Below, one piece after another: positions 16,897-24,937 of a DNA stretch of 32,613 nucleotides. The translations under genes were made by a program, and so were the position numbers. The stretch covers positions 1 to 32,613 of the forward strand of contig CANHUQ010000008.1 of assembly GCA_947463885.1 (NCBI GenBank). Direction: 5' to 3'. This DNA is from Burkholderiales bacterium (lineage in GTDB: Bacteria > Pseudomonadota > Gammaproteobacteria > Burkholderiales > Burkholderiaceae_E). The notes below the pieces were generated by a model. The model was given only the letters and a program-made list of their open reading frames with translations, was not told the origin of the DNA and made no database searches. The first letter of the stretch is position 1. Every line of letters begins with the position of its first letter.

Positions 16897-16937
16897 GCGG
16901 TTGATTCGGCTGTTCATGCAGCCATGGATGCAACCGC
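16897..16937. terminator. Nested inverted repeat between convergent genes, possible bidirectional terminator
   Basis: Outer arms GCGGTTG (16897-16903) and CAACCGC (16931-16937) are perfect, and an inner stem GGCTG/CAGCC (16908-16912, 16919-16923) closes a 6-base loop. It is placed between the tupA-like stop and the phoR stop, 6 bases before the latter. No T-tract follows on either strand, so termination is uncertain. Confidence 0.4.
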
Positions 16938-16943
16938 CCCGGC

Positions 16944-18269
16944 TCAGACCTGCTGATGTTCTGCGAGGCGCGCAGTGGATTCGGCCGACCCCGATGCCCG
17001 CACCCGCGCATGCGGCAAGGTGATGCTGAAGGTGCTGCCCAGACCCGGGCGGCTTTCGATATCCAGCCGAGCCTGATGGCGCTGGGCCACGTGCTTCACG
17101 ATCGCCAGACCCAGACCCGTGCCGCCGGTGTCGCGTGAGCGACCCCGATCGACCCGGTAGAAGCGTTCGGTGAGTCGCGGCAGATGCTCGCGTGCAATGC
17201 CGATGCCGGAGTCCCGTACCGCGATCACGCCTTCGCCATCGCGCAAGCTGAAGTGCAGCGTGATCTTGCCGCCGTCGGGGGTGTAGCGCACAGCGTTCGA
17301 GAGCAGGTTGCGGATGGCGCTGTCCAACTCGCTGGGCGCACCCAGGACGGTGGCAGGGGTGGCGATCACCACGTCGATGGTGTGCCGCCCGGCCGAGACC
17401 ACGCGCAAGTCGGCGGCCAGGGTCTGCAACATGGGTGTGATGTCGATCGGCGTCAGTTCGGCCAGATCGCTGGAATGCTCAAGCGAGGCGAGCGTGAGCA
17501 GGTCGCTGACCAGTTGTTGCATGGTGCCGGTCTGGCGCAGCACCGTCTCAAGGTAGCGGCGTCGATCCTCGGCGGGCAAATCGGCATCGATCAGCGTTTC
17601 AATAAACCCGGCCACGACGGTGAGCGGTGTGCGAATTTCGTGGGAAATATTGGCCACGAAGTCCCGGCGTATTTGCTCGACCCGGTTGGACTCGGTCACG
17701 TCACGGCTCACCAGCAAGCGGTACGCGTCGGCCGTGGGGACCACTTTCAGGGCCACCATGCGGTGCGGGGCACCCGAAGGCGCCAAGGTGATCGGGTGCG
17801 TGAAGTCGCCCTGTCGCAAGTAATCGACAAATTCCGGATTGCGGATGAAATGGTCGATGGGGCGGCGCGTGCCGAAGATGCCATGCAGCGCCTGCGCGGC
17901 CCGATTGCTCCACTGCACATGGTCGAAGCGATCAAGCACGACCAGACCGTCAGGCAGCAGGTCGACCGCCGCATGCAGCCGCTCCAACTCTGCGCTGGTT
18001 TCGGTGCGCTCAATGGCTTCCTGGCGCATGTACCGCCCGATGCGGTCGTAAACCTGCCCCCAGCTGCCAAATGCAATCGGTAGTTCGCGTTGCCGGGGCA
18101 GTGCCGCCCAGTGGTGCAGGCGGCCCAAAAAGACCGCATGGTAGGTGGCCAGTGCGCCCAGCCCGACGACCAGCACCCAGGCGGCCGTCCCTCCGCTAAT
18201 CCAGAAGCCGGCGGCGGCTGCCGCAGCCAGCAAGAGCACGACGAAGATCAGGGTGCGCAGGACGATCAT
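16944..18269 (-). CDS. phoR: Phosphate-regulon sensor histidine kinase PhoR
   Basis: A 441-residue membrane kinase. Two hydrophobic segments (residues 4-24 and 28-48) anchor it without a large periplasmic domain, as in PhoR, followed by a PAS domain (about 95-195; LLPDGLVVLDRFDHVQWSN), the H-box NISHEIRTPLTVV with the phosphorylated His210, the N-box NLLSNAVRY (321-329), G1 DSGIGI (353-358) and G2 GTGLGLAI. It phosphorylates PhoB when phosphate is low and is inhibited through PstSCAB-PhoU. The start ATG 18269 lies 26 bases downstream of the phoB stop, so both are one transcript from the Pho-box promoter. Confidence 0.96.
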   Translation of the reverse strand: MIVLRTLIFVVLLLAAAAAAGFWISGGTAAWVLVVGLGALATYHAVFLGRLHHWAALPRQRELPIAFGSWGQVYDRIGRYMRQEAIERTETSAELERLHAAVDLLPDGLVVLDRFDHVQWSNRAAQALHGIFGTRRPIDHFIRNPEFVDYLRQGDFTHPITLAPSGAPHRMVALKVVPTADAYRLLVSRDVTESNRVEQIRRDFVANISHEIRTPLTVVAGFIETLIDADLPAEDRRRYLETVLRQTGTMQQLVSDLLTLASLEHSSDLAELTPIDITPMLQTLAADLRVVSAGRHTIDVVIATPATVLGAPSELDSAIRNLLSNAVRYTPDGGKITLHFSLRDGEGVIAVRDSGIGIAREHLPRLTERFYRVDRGRSRDTGGTGLGLAIVKHVAQRHQARLDIESRPGLGSTFSITLPHARVRASGSAESTARLAEHQQV

Positions 18270-18295
18270 GCCGCAGACATCCTGCAGTCGAAACC

Positions 18296-18982
18296 CTATT
18301 GTGGCAGGAACCGATAGCCGCCGCCACGCACCGTTTCGATCAGGCGATCATGCCCCGAGGGTTGCAACGCCAGCCGCAGGCGCCGGATATGCACGTCGAC
18401 CGTGCGTTCTTCGATGAACACATGGTCGCCCCAGACCCCGTCCAGCAGTCGCGTGCGCGAGAGCACGCGATCAAGGTGCTTCATCAGGTAATGCAGCAGG
18501 CGGAATTCGGTCGGCCCCATGCGCACCTGGGCGCCATGAGCCAATACCCGGAAGGTGTGCGGTTCCAGGCGCAGGCCGGCCACTTCGACCGGGTCGTCCG
18601 TGGCTTCGGGGGCACTGCGTCGCAGCAGGGCGCGTACGCGGGCGATCAGTTCGCGCGGGGAAAACGGTTTGGTGATGTAGTCGTCGGCGCCGGCATCAAA
18701 GCCGCCGAGCTTGTCGGCTTCAGCGGCCCGTGCCGTGATCATGATGATCGGCAGGTCGCGGGTGCGGGCGTCGGCGCGCAGTCGGCGGGCCAGCTCCACC
18801 CCTGACTGATCGGGCAGCATCCAGTCGAGCAGGATCAGGTCGGGGAGTGCGGCGTCGATCTGGGCTCGGGCTGAGGCCGCGTCACCGGCATGGTGTGGTT
18901 CGAACCCCCCCAGTCGCAGGTTCAGCGAAATGAGTTCGCTGATGGAGGGCTCGTCTTCGACGATCAGGATACGGGCACTCAC
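18296..18982 (-). CDS. phoB: Phosphate-regulon response regulator PhoB
   Basis: A 228-residue OmpR-type regulator. Receiver domain: ILIVEDEPS with the acidic pair, phosphoacceptor Asp53 in LILLDWMLPDQSG, and the conserved Thr and Lys (ITARA, ITKPF). The C-terminal winged helix runs about 125-228, with RMGPTEFRLLHYLM, RTVDVHIRRLR and VRGGGYRF. It binds Pho boxes such as those before pstS and before its own gene. GTG 18982 is chosen because it gives the standard MSARILIVEDE start; a TTG six bases upstream is also in frame. The triple Pho box ends 38 bases before the start, so it is probably autoregulated. Confidence 0.96.
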   Translation of the reverse strand: MSARILIVEDEPSISELISLNLRLGGFEPHHAGDAASARAQIDAALPDLILLDWMLPDQSGVELARRLRADARTRDLPIIMITARAAEADKLGGFDAGADDYITKPFSPRELIARVRALLRRSAPEATDDPVEVAGLRLEPHTFRVLAHGAQVRMGPTEFRLLHYLMKHLDRVLSRTRLLDGVWGDHVFIEERTVDVHIRRLRLALQPSGHDRLIETVRGGGYRFLPQ

Positions 18983-19020
18983 AGGCAATCTCGCAGCGTT
19001 GGACAGTCGGCGCGAAGCGT

Positions 19021-19049
19021 ATGACGAACGTATGACCGCAGCATGACAC
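19021..19049 (-). promoter_or_regulatory. Triple PhoB half-site upstream of phoB
   Basis: On the minus strand, GTGTCAT-GCTG-CGGTCAT-ACGT-TCGTCAT: three 7-base half-sites at an exact 11-base period, matching CTGTCAT at 6, 6 and 5 of 7 positions. It is 38 bases ahead of the phoB GTG. This fits autoregulation of phoBR by PhoB~P. Confidence 0.8.
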
Positions 19050-19143
19050 GGCCCTGTTCAGCGTGACTGCACCCTCAGCGGCGGGCCCGGCGCGCCGCGC
19101 CCCTGAAGTGGGCGCTGCGCGTCTGCTCACCTGCGCTCGCGAC

Positions 19144-20574
19144 TTAACCTGCCCGGCCGTACTTGTCCTCGAAGCGCACGATGTCATCTTCACCGAGGTA
19201 GTCGCCGCACTGCACCTCGATCATGACCAGCGGCATGACCCCGGGGTTTTCCAGACGATGGCGCCCGCCGATCGGGATGTAGGTGGACTCGTTGGCCGCC
19301 ACCAGGAAGACGCGGTCATCGCAGGTGACCTTGGCGGTACCTGAGACTACGATCCAGTGCTCGCTGCGGTGATGGTGCATCTGCAGTGACAAGGTTTGTC
19401 CAGACTTCACCTCGATGCGCTTGATCTTGAAGCGTGCGCCTTCCTGCAACACGGTGTAGGTGCCCCAGGGGCGGGCCACCGTGCGATGCAGGCGTGCCGC
19501 TTCGTGGCCACGTGACTTCAAGCGCGAGACGATTTCCTTGACCTGCTGGCTGGCGTCTTTGCTGGCCACCAGCAAGGCATCGGGCGTGTCCACCACCAGC
19601 AGATTGTCTACCCCCACCGCTGCCACGAGCCGATCTTCGCTTTGGACGTGCGTGTTGTGGGCATCGACGAACATGGCCTCGCCCATGTTGGTGTTGCCCT
19701 GCGCATCGGGCTCGAATTGTTCGGCCACTGCCTTCCATGAGCCGATATCGCTCCAGCCGAAAGTCGAGGGCATGACGACCACCTGCTCGGCCTTTTCCAT
19801 CACGGCATAGTCGATCGAGACATCGCGGCAGGCACCAAAGCTCGCTGCATCGAGCATCACGCGCTCATCATTGGCTTCGGCGCGGCTGGCGGCCCAGGCA
19901 GTGCGCGCCTGCGCGAGCACCTCGGGCGCGTGTGTGGCCAAGGCAGCGAGAATACTCGGCACCGTGAAGCAAAACATGCCGCTGTTCCAGACAAAGTTGC
20001 CAGCGGCCAGGAACTGCGCGGCCCGGGCGGCATCGGGTTTTTCGACAAAGCGCTTGACACGGCGCGCCACGCCTCCAGCCACCGCTTCACCGGTTTCGAT
20101 ATAGCCGAACCCGGTCTCGGGTGCGGTGGGTTGAATGCCGAAGAGCACCAGCGAGCCGTCCTGGGCCTGTCGCGCTGCTGCACGGGCAGCGTCCTGGAAG
20201 GCGGTTTCGTCCGGGATCAGGTGATCGGCAGGCAAGACCAACAGGGTGGCGTCCGGCCGGATGGACTCGGCCCACAGGGCCGCCATCGCGATGGCCGGCG
20301 CGGTATTGCGGCCCATGGGTTCAAGCAGTTGCGTGCACTGCAGGCCGCCCGAGCCCGGCAGCGTGCTGAATTCTTCGCGGGTCTTGAACTGGTATTCGCG
20401 GTTGGTGACCACGCCAATGCGCTGCAGGTCGGCCAAAGGCAGACAGCGCGAGAGGGTGCGCTGCAGCAGGCTGAGCGAGCCGCCCAGCTTCATGAAGGGT
20501 TTGGGAAACGCCTCACGCGAGACTGGCCACAGACGGGTACCCGAACCACCGGAGAGGACGACCGGAAGCAGCAT
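19144..20574 (-). CDS. manC: Mannose-1-phosphate guanylyltransferase / mannose-6-phosphate isomerase
   Basis: A 476-residue bifunctional enzyme of the ManC/AlgA/CpsB type. The N-terminal nucleotidyltransferase begins VVLSGGSGTRLWPVSREAFPKPF (GGSGTRLWP at 9-17); the C-terminal cupin holds PWGTYTVLQEG, the metal motif QMHHHRSEHW and IPIGGRHRLENPG. It makes GDP-mannose for surface polysaccharides from mannose-1-phosphate and can interconvert fructose-6- and mannose-6-phosphate. Length is normal for the fused form. A minus-strand TACAAT (20614-20609) about 35 bases before the ATG is a likely -10. It stands divergent to galE; its 3' end lies 94 bases upstream of the phoB Pho box. Confidence 0.93.
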   Translation of the reverse strand: MLLPVVLSGGSGTRLWPVSREAFPKPFMKLGGSLSLLQRTLSRCLPLADLQRIGVVTNREYQFKTREEFSTLPGSGGLQCTQLLEPMGRNTAPAIAMAALWAESIRPDATLLVLPADHLIPDETAFQDAARAAARQAQDGSLVLFGIQPTAPETGFGYIETGEAVAGGVARRVKRFVEKPDAARAAQFLAAGNFVWNSGMFCFTVPSILAALATHAPEVLAQARTAWAASRAEANDERVMLDAASFGACRDVSIDYAVMEKAEQVVVMPSTFGWSDIGSWKAVAEQFEPDAQGNTNMGEAMFVDAHNTHVQSEDRLVAAVGVDNLLVVDTPDALLVASKDASQQVKEIVSRLKSRGHEAARLHRTVARPWGTYTVLQEGARFKIKRIEVKSGQTLSLQMHHHRSEHWIVVSGTAKVTCDDRVFLVAANESTYIPIGGRHRLENPGVMPLVMIEVQCGDYLGEDDIVRFEDKYGRAG

Positions 20575-20608
20575 GGAACGTAAACCTCATACGCAAAAGA
20601 GTGACGGA

Positions 20609-20614
20609 ATTGTA
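20609..20614 (-). promoter_or_regulatory. Probable -10 element of manC
   Basis: TACAAT on the minus strand, 34 bases before the manC ATG (20574). No good -35 is seen. The rest of the 106-base manC-galE gap holds only the galE ribosome site. Confidence 0.4.
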
Positions 20615-20680
20615 GGCGCGCGGCACCTGCCCCGTGCGAACATCGTCACGGTTGCGGGCTGAAAGACAGGTTAGACCTAC

Positions 20681-21703
20681 GTGAGCGCAAAGATTCTGGT
20701 GACCGGCGGTGCGGGCTATATCGGTTCGCACACGGTCGTTGAGTTACTCCAGGCGGGGTTCGAGGTCGTGGTCCTCGACAGTCTGGTCAATTCCAGCGCC
20801 GAGGCGCTGGTTCGGGTGGCCTCCATAGCCGGACGCGATGCGCCGCTGGTGGTGGGCGATTTGCGCGACACCGCGCTGCTGCAGCGCCTGCTGAGCGAAC
20901 ACCGCTTTGATGCGGTCATTCATTTCGCGGGTTTGAAAGCGGTAGGCGAGTCGGTGGCGCAGCCGCTGTCTTATTACGATGCCAACGTGGCCGGCACGGT
21001 GAACCTGCTGCGCTGTCTGGACGCGGCTGGCGTGCGCAGGCTGGTGTTCAGTTCATCGGCCACGGTCTACGGCGATCCGCAGTCGGTGCCCATTCGTGAA
21101 GACGCGGCCACCGGGCCGACCAACCCGTATGGCCGCACGAAGTGGATGATCGAATTCATCCTGCAGGATCTGGCCGCAGCGGATGCACGCTGGTCGATTG
21201 GCAATCTGCGCTATTTCAATCCGGTGGGTGCGCATCCGAGCGGGCGCATCGGTGAAGACCCGCAAGGTATCCCCAACAATCTGATGCCGTTCATTGCCCA
21301 GGTGGCGGTGGGGCGGCGCGACAAGCTCAGCGTATTTGGCGGCGACTGGCCGACCATCGACGGGACCGGTGTGCGCGACTACATCCATGTGGTCGATTTG
21401 GCCCAGGGGCATCTGGCGGCGCTGCGGCGCGTCTTCGATCATCCCGGGGCGTGGACCGTGAACCTGGGCACCGGCACTGGCTATTCGGTACTGCAGATGG
21501 TGCAGGCCTTTGAGCAGGCCAGCGGCCGACCGGTGCCGTATGCCATTGTCGATCGTCGCCCGGGCGATATCGCCACCTGTTATGCCGACCCAGCTCAAGC
21601 GCAGGCGCTGTTGGGCTGGCGCGCCCAGCTGGGTGTTGAGTCCATGTGCGCAGACGGTTGGCGCTGGCAGAGCGCCAACCCGCGCGGCTATCAGGGCGAC
21701 TGA
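20681..21703 (+). CDS. galE: UDP-glucose 4-epimerase
   Basis: A 340-residue short-chain dehydrogenase-type epimerase that interconverts UDP-glucose and UDP-galactose with bound NAD. The Rossmann motif GGAGYIG lies at 9-15, FSSSATVYG near 123-131 with the catalytic Ser, YxxxK as Tyr150/Lys154 (PYGRTK), and NLRYFNPVGAHPSGRIGEDP as in GalE. GTG 20681 is the start (SAKILVTGG follows at once); AAGACAGG about ten bases before it is the ribosome site. Together with manC it supplies sugar nucleotides for envelope polysaccharide. Confidence 0.96.
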   Translation: MSAKILVTGGAGYIGSHTVVELLQAGFEVVVLDSLVNSSAEALVRVASIAGRDAPLVVGDLRDTALLQRLLSEHRFDAVIHFAGLKAVGESVAQPLSYYDANVAGTVNLLRCLDAAGVRRLVFSSSATVYGDPQSVPIREDAATGPTNPYGRTKWMIEFILQDLAAADARWSIGNLRYFNPVGAHPSGRIGEDPQGIPNNLMPFIAQVAVGRRDKLSVFGGDWPTIDGTGVRDYIHVVDLAQGHLAALRRVFDHPGAWTVNLGTGTGYSVLQMVQAFEQASGRPVPYAIVDRRPGDIATCYADPAQAQALLGWRAQLGVESMCADGWRWQSANPRGYQGD

Positions 21704-21754
21704 ACCGAACGGCCTCGATCGTTGGCAGGTCCGTGGCTGACCTGAGCACCCCGG

Positions 21755-21792
21755 TTCAACCCCAGCGCGCTGATTCAACCCCAGCGCGCTGA
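21755..21792. repeat. Perfect 19-base tandem duplication with CAGCGCGCTG palindrome
   Basis: TTCAACCCCAGCGCGCTGA is repeated head to tail (21755-21773, 21774-21792) between the convergent galE and Bug genes. Each copy has a 10-base palindrome CAGCGCGCTG. It might end transcription or be a local duplication; there is no T-tract. Confidence 0.75.
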
Positions 21793-21799
21793 TCCGACC

Positions 21800-22897
21800 C
21801 TACTCGACCTTGGCGCCCGATTCGCGCACTGCGCGCTCGAGTGAACCCGCACCGTCGCGCAATGCGGTCGCAAAGGCCTCGGGCGAGGCGTTGGTGGCCA
21901 CGTCCATGCCCTGACTGGCCACACGTTCCTTCACGCCCGGGCGAGCCATGGCGCGTGCGGTGGCCGCATGCAACGCCCGCACCACATTCGGCGGCGTGCC
22001 AGCCGGCACATACAGGCCGAAAGAAAAACTGGAGTCGTAGCCCGGCAGGCCGGCTTCGGCTGCACCCGGGATGCCGGGAATCGAGGGCGTTGACTGAGGC
22101 ACCGTGAGCGACAGGGCGCGCATCCGTCCGCCTTTGATGAAGCCGATCACCGTGGGCGGTGTGGCGAACATCACTTGCGTGTCGCCCGCGATGGTGGAGG
22201 TGGCCGCAGCGCCACCGCCCTTGAACTGGACGGTCGTGAACTGCACGCCCGCAGCCGACTCGAACAGGGCCGAGGCGAGGTGAGGGGTGGATCCGTTGCC
22301 GGAGGCCGCGCTGTTGAGCTTGCCGGGGTTGGCCTTGGCATAGGCAATCAGCTCGCGCAGGGTGCGCACCGGCAGATCGTTGTTGACGCAGATGATCATC
22401 GGGCCCACGGCCAGCTGGCACACCGGGATGAAGTCGCGCCGGCCGTCGTAGCCGAGCTTGCGATACAGGGCGCTCGTCAAGGCCATGGGGCCAGCGTTCA
22501 ACACGGTGTAGCCGTCGGGCGCGGCCTTCGAGACGGCTTCGTTGGCGATGGTGCCGCCCGCGCCCGGCCGGTTGTCCACGACCACCGAGACGCCGAGTTC
22601 CTTGGAGAGTTCATCGGCGGCCACCCGCGTGATGAAGTCACCCGAACCACCCGGGGGATAGCCGACGATCAGCCGCACGGGTTTGGCCGGCCAATCGGCG
22701 CCTTGCGCGCGTGCGGAGCCTGCCGCTGCAGCCAGGGCCGCCGCACCCACACCTAAGCCTGCGCGCAGCGCCAGACGACGAGCAGAGGGGTTGCTCTGTG
22801 CCTGGGATGCATCATCGAAGGACGCAATCGGAGATTCCGACGGCTGCGCTGCGCAGTCCAGCGGGGCGTGATGTCGAGAAAGAGATGTCGTACGCAT
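21800..22897 (-). CDS. Bug/TctC-family tripartite tricarboxylate-type periplasmic receptor
   Basis: A 365-residue extracytoplasmic solute receptor. The N-terminus carries SARRLALRAGLGVGAAALAAAAGSARA, a twin-arginine-like signal, after an unusual ~38-residue hydrophilic extension; yet AGGAG eight bases before ATG 22897 strongly supports that start. The mature protein shows the Bug pattern WPAKPVRLIVGYPPGGSGD, VVDNRPGAGGTIA, AAPDGYTVL and FVPAG-like LYVPAGTPPNVV. Bug receptors bind organic or amino acids in the periplasm; the ligand is unknown. The two TTT membrane subunits (TctA, TctB) are absent here. The gene begins 14 bases after the crotonase gene and is the last of a long minus-strand operon. 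Confidence 0.92.
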   Translation of the reverse strand: MRTTSLSRHHAPLDCAAQPSESPIASFDDASQAQSNPSARRLALRAGLGVGAAALAAAAGSARAQGADWPAKPVRLIVGYPPGGSGDFITRVAADELSKELGVSVVVDNRPGAGGTIANEAVSKAAPDGYTVLNAGPMALTSALYRKLGYDGRRDFIPVCQLAVGPMIICVNNDLPVRTLRELIAYAKANPGKLNSAASGNGSTPHLASALFESAAGVQFTTVQFKGGGAAATSTIAGDTQVMFATPPTVIGFIKGGRMRALSLTVPQSTPSIPGIPGAAEAGLPGYDSSFSFGLYVPAGTPPNVVRALHAATARAMARPGVKERVASQGMDVATNASPEAFATALRDGAGSLERAVRESGAKVE

Positions 22898-22911
22898 GCG
22901 CAGTTCTCCTT

Positions 22912-23694
22912 TCAGCGGCCCTGGAATTGCGGCAGGCGTTTTTCCATGAAAGCCGTGCGCCCTTCCCGATAGTCCTGGCTGTCGAAACAGGCTTTGACCA
23001 TGTTCAAGGCGCGCTCGGTATCGCGATCGGCGGGGTCCTTGAGCGCTTCGCGGATCGCGAACTTGGCGGCAGCCAGCGTGAGCGGGGCATTCTCAGCCAC
23101 CATCTGCACATACTCGGCCACGGCGGCATCGATCCGATCGGGAGCGTGGACCTGCGACACGAAGCCGATCCGCTGCGCCTCTGCAGCCCCGAACTTGCGC
23201 GCCGACATGAACAGATCGGTGGTATTGGCCGCCCCGATCATGGCCACGAAGCGGCGCACACCTGAAGGGCCGTAACCCAGCCCCATGCGACCGGCCGGCA
23301 TGCGAAAGATGGTGTCGTCGGAACAGATCCGCACATCACAGGCGGCCGCCAGCCCCAGCCCGCCGCCGATGCAGATGCCGCGGATAGCCGCCACCACAGG
23401 CTTGCTGCACTGGACGGGGGCGTTGTAGCCGTCGTTGACGGCTTTTTCGTATTCGGCCTGGGCATCGGCACTGCCGCGCATCTTCTCGAACTGAGAGATG
23501 TCGGCGCCCGAGACGAACGACTTCTCGCCTTCGCCGCGCAGCACGACCACACGCACCGCAGGGTCGGCATCGGCGGCACGGATGCCTTCGGCCAGCTGCA
23601 TCCACATGTCGCGACTCATGGCGTTCATGCGCGCAGGATTAGAGATGAGCAACGTGGTCACGGGGCCGTTGCGTTGGGTGATGATCTCGGGCAT
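22912..23694 (-). CDS. Enoyl-CoA hydratase/isomerase (crotonase) family protein
   Basis: A 260-residue crotonase-fold protein, normal in size, acting on an acyl-CoA in the cytoplasm. ATG 23694 has AGGAG close upstream. The oxyanion-hole segments KSFVSGADISQFE and GICIGGGLGLAAACDVRI are clear. At the places of the two catalytic glutamates of classical hydratases (GGGCELA and PEI) this protein has GGGLGLA and PAG, so both appear to be missing. The true reaction may therefore be isomerisation, decarboxylation, hydrolysis or C-C cleavage rather than hydration. Next to a CaiB-type CoA-transferase and a Bug receptor, it fits uptake and CoA-linked degradation of an organic acid. Confidence 0.88.
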   Translation of the reverse strand: MPEIITQRNGPVTTLLISNPARMNAMSRDMWMQLAEGIRAADADPAVRVVVLRGEGEKSFVSGADISQFEKMRGSADAQAEYEKAVNDGYNAPVQCSKPVVAAIRGICIGGGLGLAAACDVRICSDDTIFRMPAGRMGLGYGPSGVRRFVAMIGAANTTDLFMSARKFGAAEAQRIGFVSQVHAPDRIDAAVAEYVQMVAENAPLTLAAAKFAIREALKDPADRDTERALNMVKACFDSQDYREGRTAFMEKRLPQFQGR

Positions 23695-23732
23695 GGCAGT
23701 CTCCTGAATGGTGTGAAGCGAGCGGGCTGTGC

Positions 23733-24917
23733 TCAGAGCACGACGCCGGCGCCGCGCAGTTCGGTGATCTGCGCATCGCTCAGGCCGAGCTCGCGCAGGA
23801 CTTCGTCGGTGTGTTCGCCGCGCTCCGGCGTAGCGGCGACCAGTGCCGCGGGGGTGCGCGACAGTGTGATCGGCTGATTGAGCAGATTCAGCGTACCCAG
23901 CGTGGGATGCTCGACCGCAGCGCTGGCGTTCAGGTGCTTCACCTGCGGATCGGCAAACACATCGTCCATGGCATGGATCGGGCCGCAGGGCACGCCCGCG
24001 TCGTTCAGTCGCTCGACCCATTGCGCACTGGATGCCTTGGAGAGGGCCGCGTTCAACTCGTCGGCCAGTGCGGCCCGGTGCGTGGCACGGTCTTCGGCCC
24101 GAGCAAAGCGCGGATCAGCGATCAGTTCCGGGCGCCCCACGGCTTCGCACAGACGTTTCCAGATCGCGGTGCCCGAGGCCGCCACGTTGATGTAGCCGTC
24201 CGCGGTGCGATAGGCCGAGGTGGGCATGCTGGTGGGATGGTCGTTGCCCACCTGTGGTGGCACTTCGCCGCTCATGGTGTATCGGGCCGCCTGAAAATCC
24301 AGCAGAGTGATGCCGGCTTGCAGCAGGTTGGATTGCACCCATTGACCTTCGCCGGTGACATCGCGTTCCTGCAGGGCGGTCATGATGCCCAGCGCTGCGA
24401 GCAGCCCCGCAGTCACGTCGGCCACTGCAGCGCCTGCACGCAACGGCCCTTGTCCAGCAAAGCCCGTGACCGACATCAGACCGCACAGACCCTGAGCGAT
24501 CTGGTCGAAGCCCGGGCGGGCGCGATAGGGGCCATCCTGGCCGAAGCCCGAGATGCTGGCCAGCACGATGCGCGGGTTGAGCGTGCGCAGCGAGGCATAG
24601 TCGATGCCCAGCCGGTCCTTCACGTCAGGGCGATAATTTTCGATCACTACATCGGCGGTCTTCACCAGCTCGCGAAACAGTGCAATGCCCTGCTCGGCCT
24701 TCAGATCGAGCGTGATCGAGCGCTTGTTGCGATGCAGGTTCTGAAAGTCGGGGCCGTGGCGTGCGCCGCCCAGGTCCTCTTCGCCGGTGGTTTCGATCTT
24801 GATGACGTCGGCACCGAAATCAGCGAAATGCCGCGCACAGACCGGGCCTGCCCGCACGCGCGTGAGATCGAGCACCCGTAGGCGCGACAGGGCCGTAGAG
24901 GCCTGGATTTTCGGCAT
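23733..24917 (-). CDS. CaiB/BaiF (class III) CoA-transferase
   Basis: A 394-residue family III CoA-transferase. It moves CoA from a donor such as succinyl-CoA to an organic acid through an aspartyl-anhydride intermediate. Seen are RVLDLTRVRAGPVCARHFADFGADVIKIE at the start, FQNLHRNKRSITLDLK, VVIENYRPDVKDRLGID, SGFGQDGPYRARPGFDQIAQ and the probable catalytic Asp in AGAAVADVTAGLLAALGIM. The C-terminal swap domain ends RELGLSDAQITEL. Start ATG 24917 with a strong GGAGGAG. It is 38 bases upstream of the crotonase gene. The acid substrate is unknown. Confidence 0.93.
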   Translation of the reverse strand: MPKIQASTALSRLRVLDLTRVRAGPVCARHFADFGADVIKIETTGEEDLGGARHGPDFQNLHRNKRSITLDLKAEQGIALFRELVKTADVVIENYRPDVKDRLGIDYASLRTLNPRIVLASISGFGQDGPYRARPGFDQIAQGLCGLMSVTGFAGQGPLRAGAAVADVTAGLLAALGIMTALQERDVTGEGQWVQSNLLQAGITLLDFQAARYTMSGEVPPQVGNDHPTSMPTSAYRTADGYINVAASGTAIWKRLCEAVGRPELIADPRFARAEDRATHRAALADELNAALSKASSAQWVERLNDAGVPCGPIHAMDDVFADPQVKHLNASAAVEHPTLGTLNLLNQPITLSRTPAALVAATPERGEHTDEVLRELGLSDAQITELRGAGVVL

Positions 24918-24937
24918 GTTCTCCTCCCGATCGGTGT

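Noticed and set aside
19078-19098. GC-rich hairpin GCGGCG/CGCCGC behind manC as a terminator
   Set aside because: 9-base loop and no T-tract; in DNA of this GC content such stems arise by chance.
23811-24881. 356-codon frame on plus opposite the CoA-transferase gene
   Set aside because: No homology signal; the minus-strand frame has all family motifs and a strong ribosome site.
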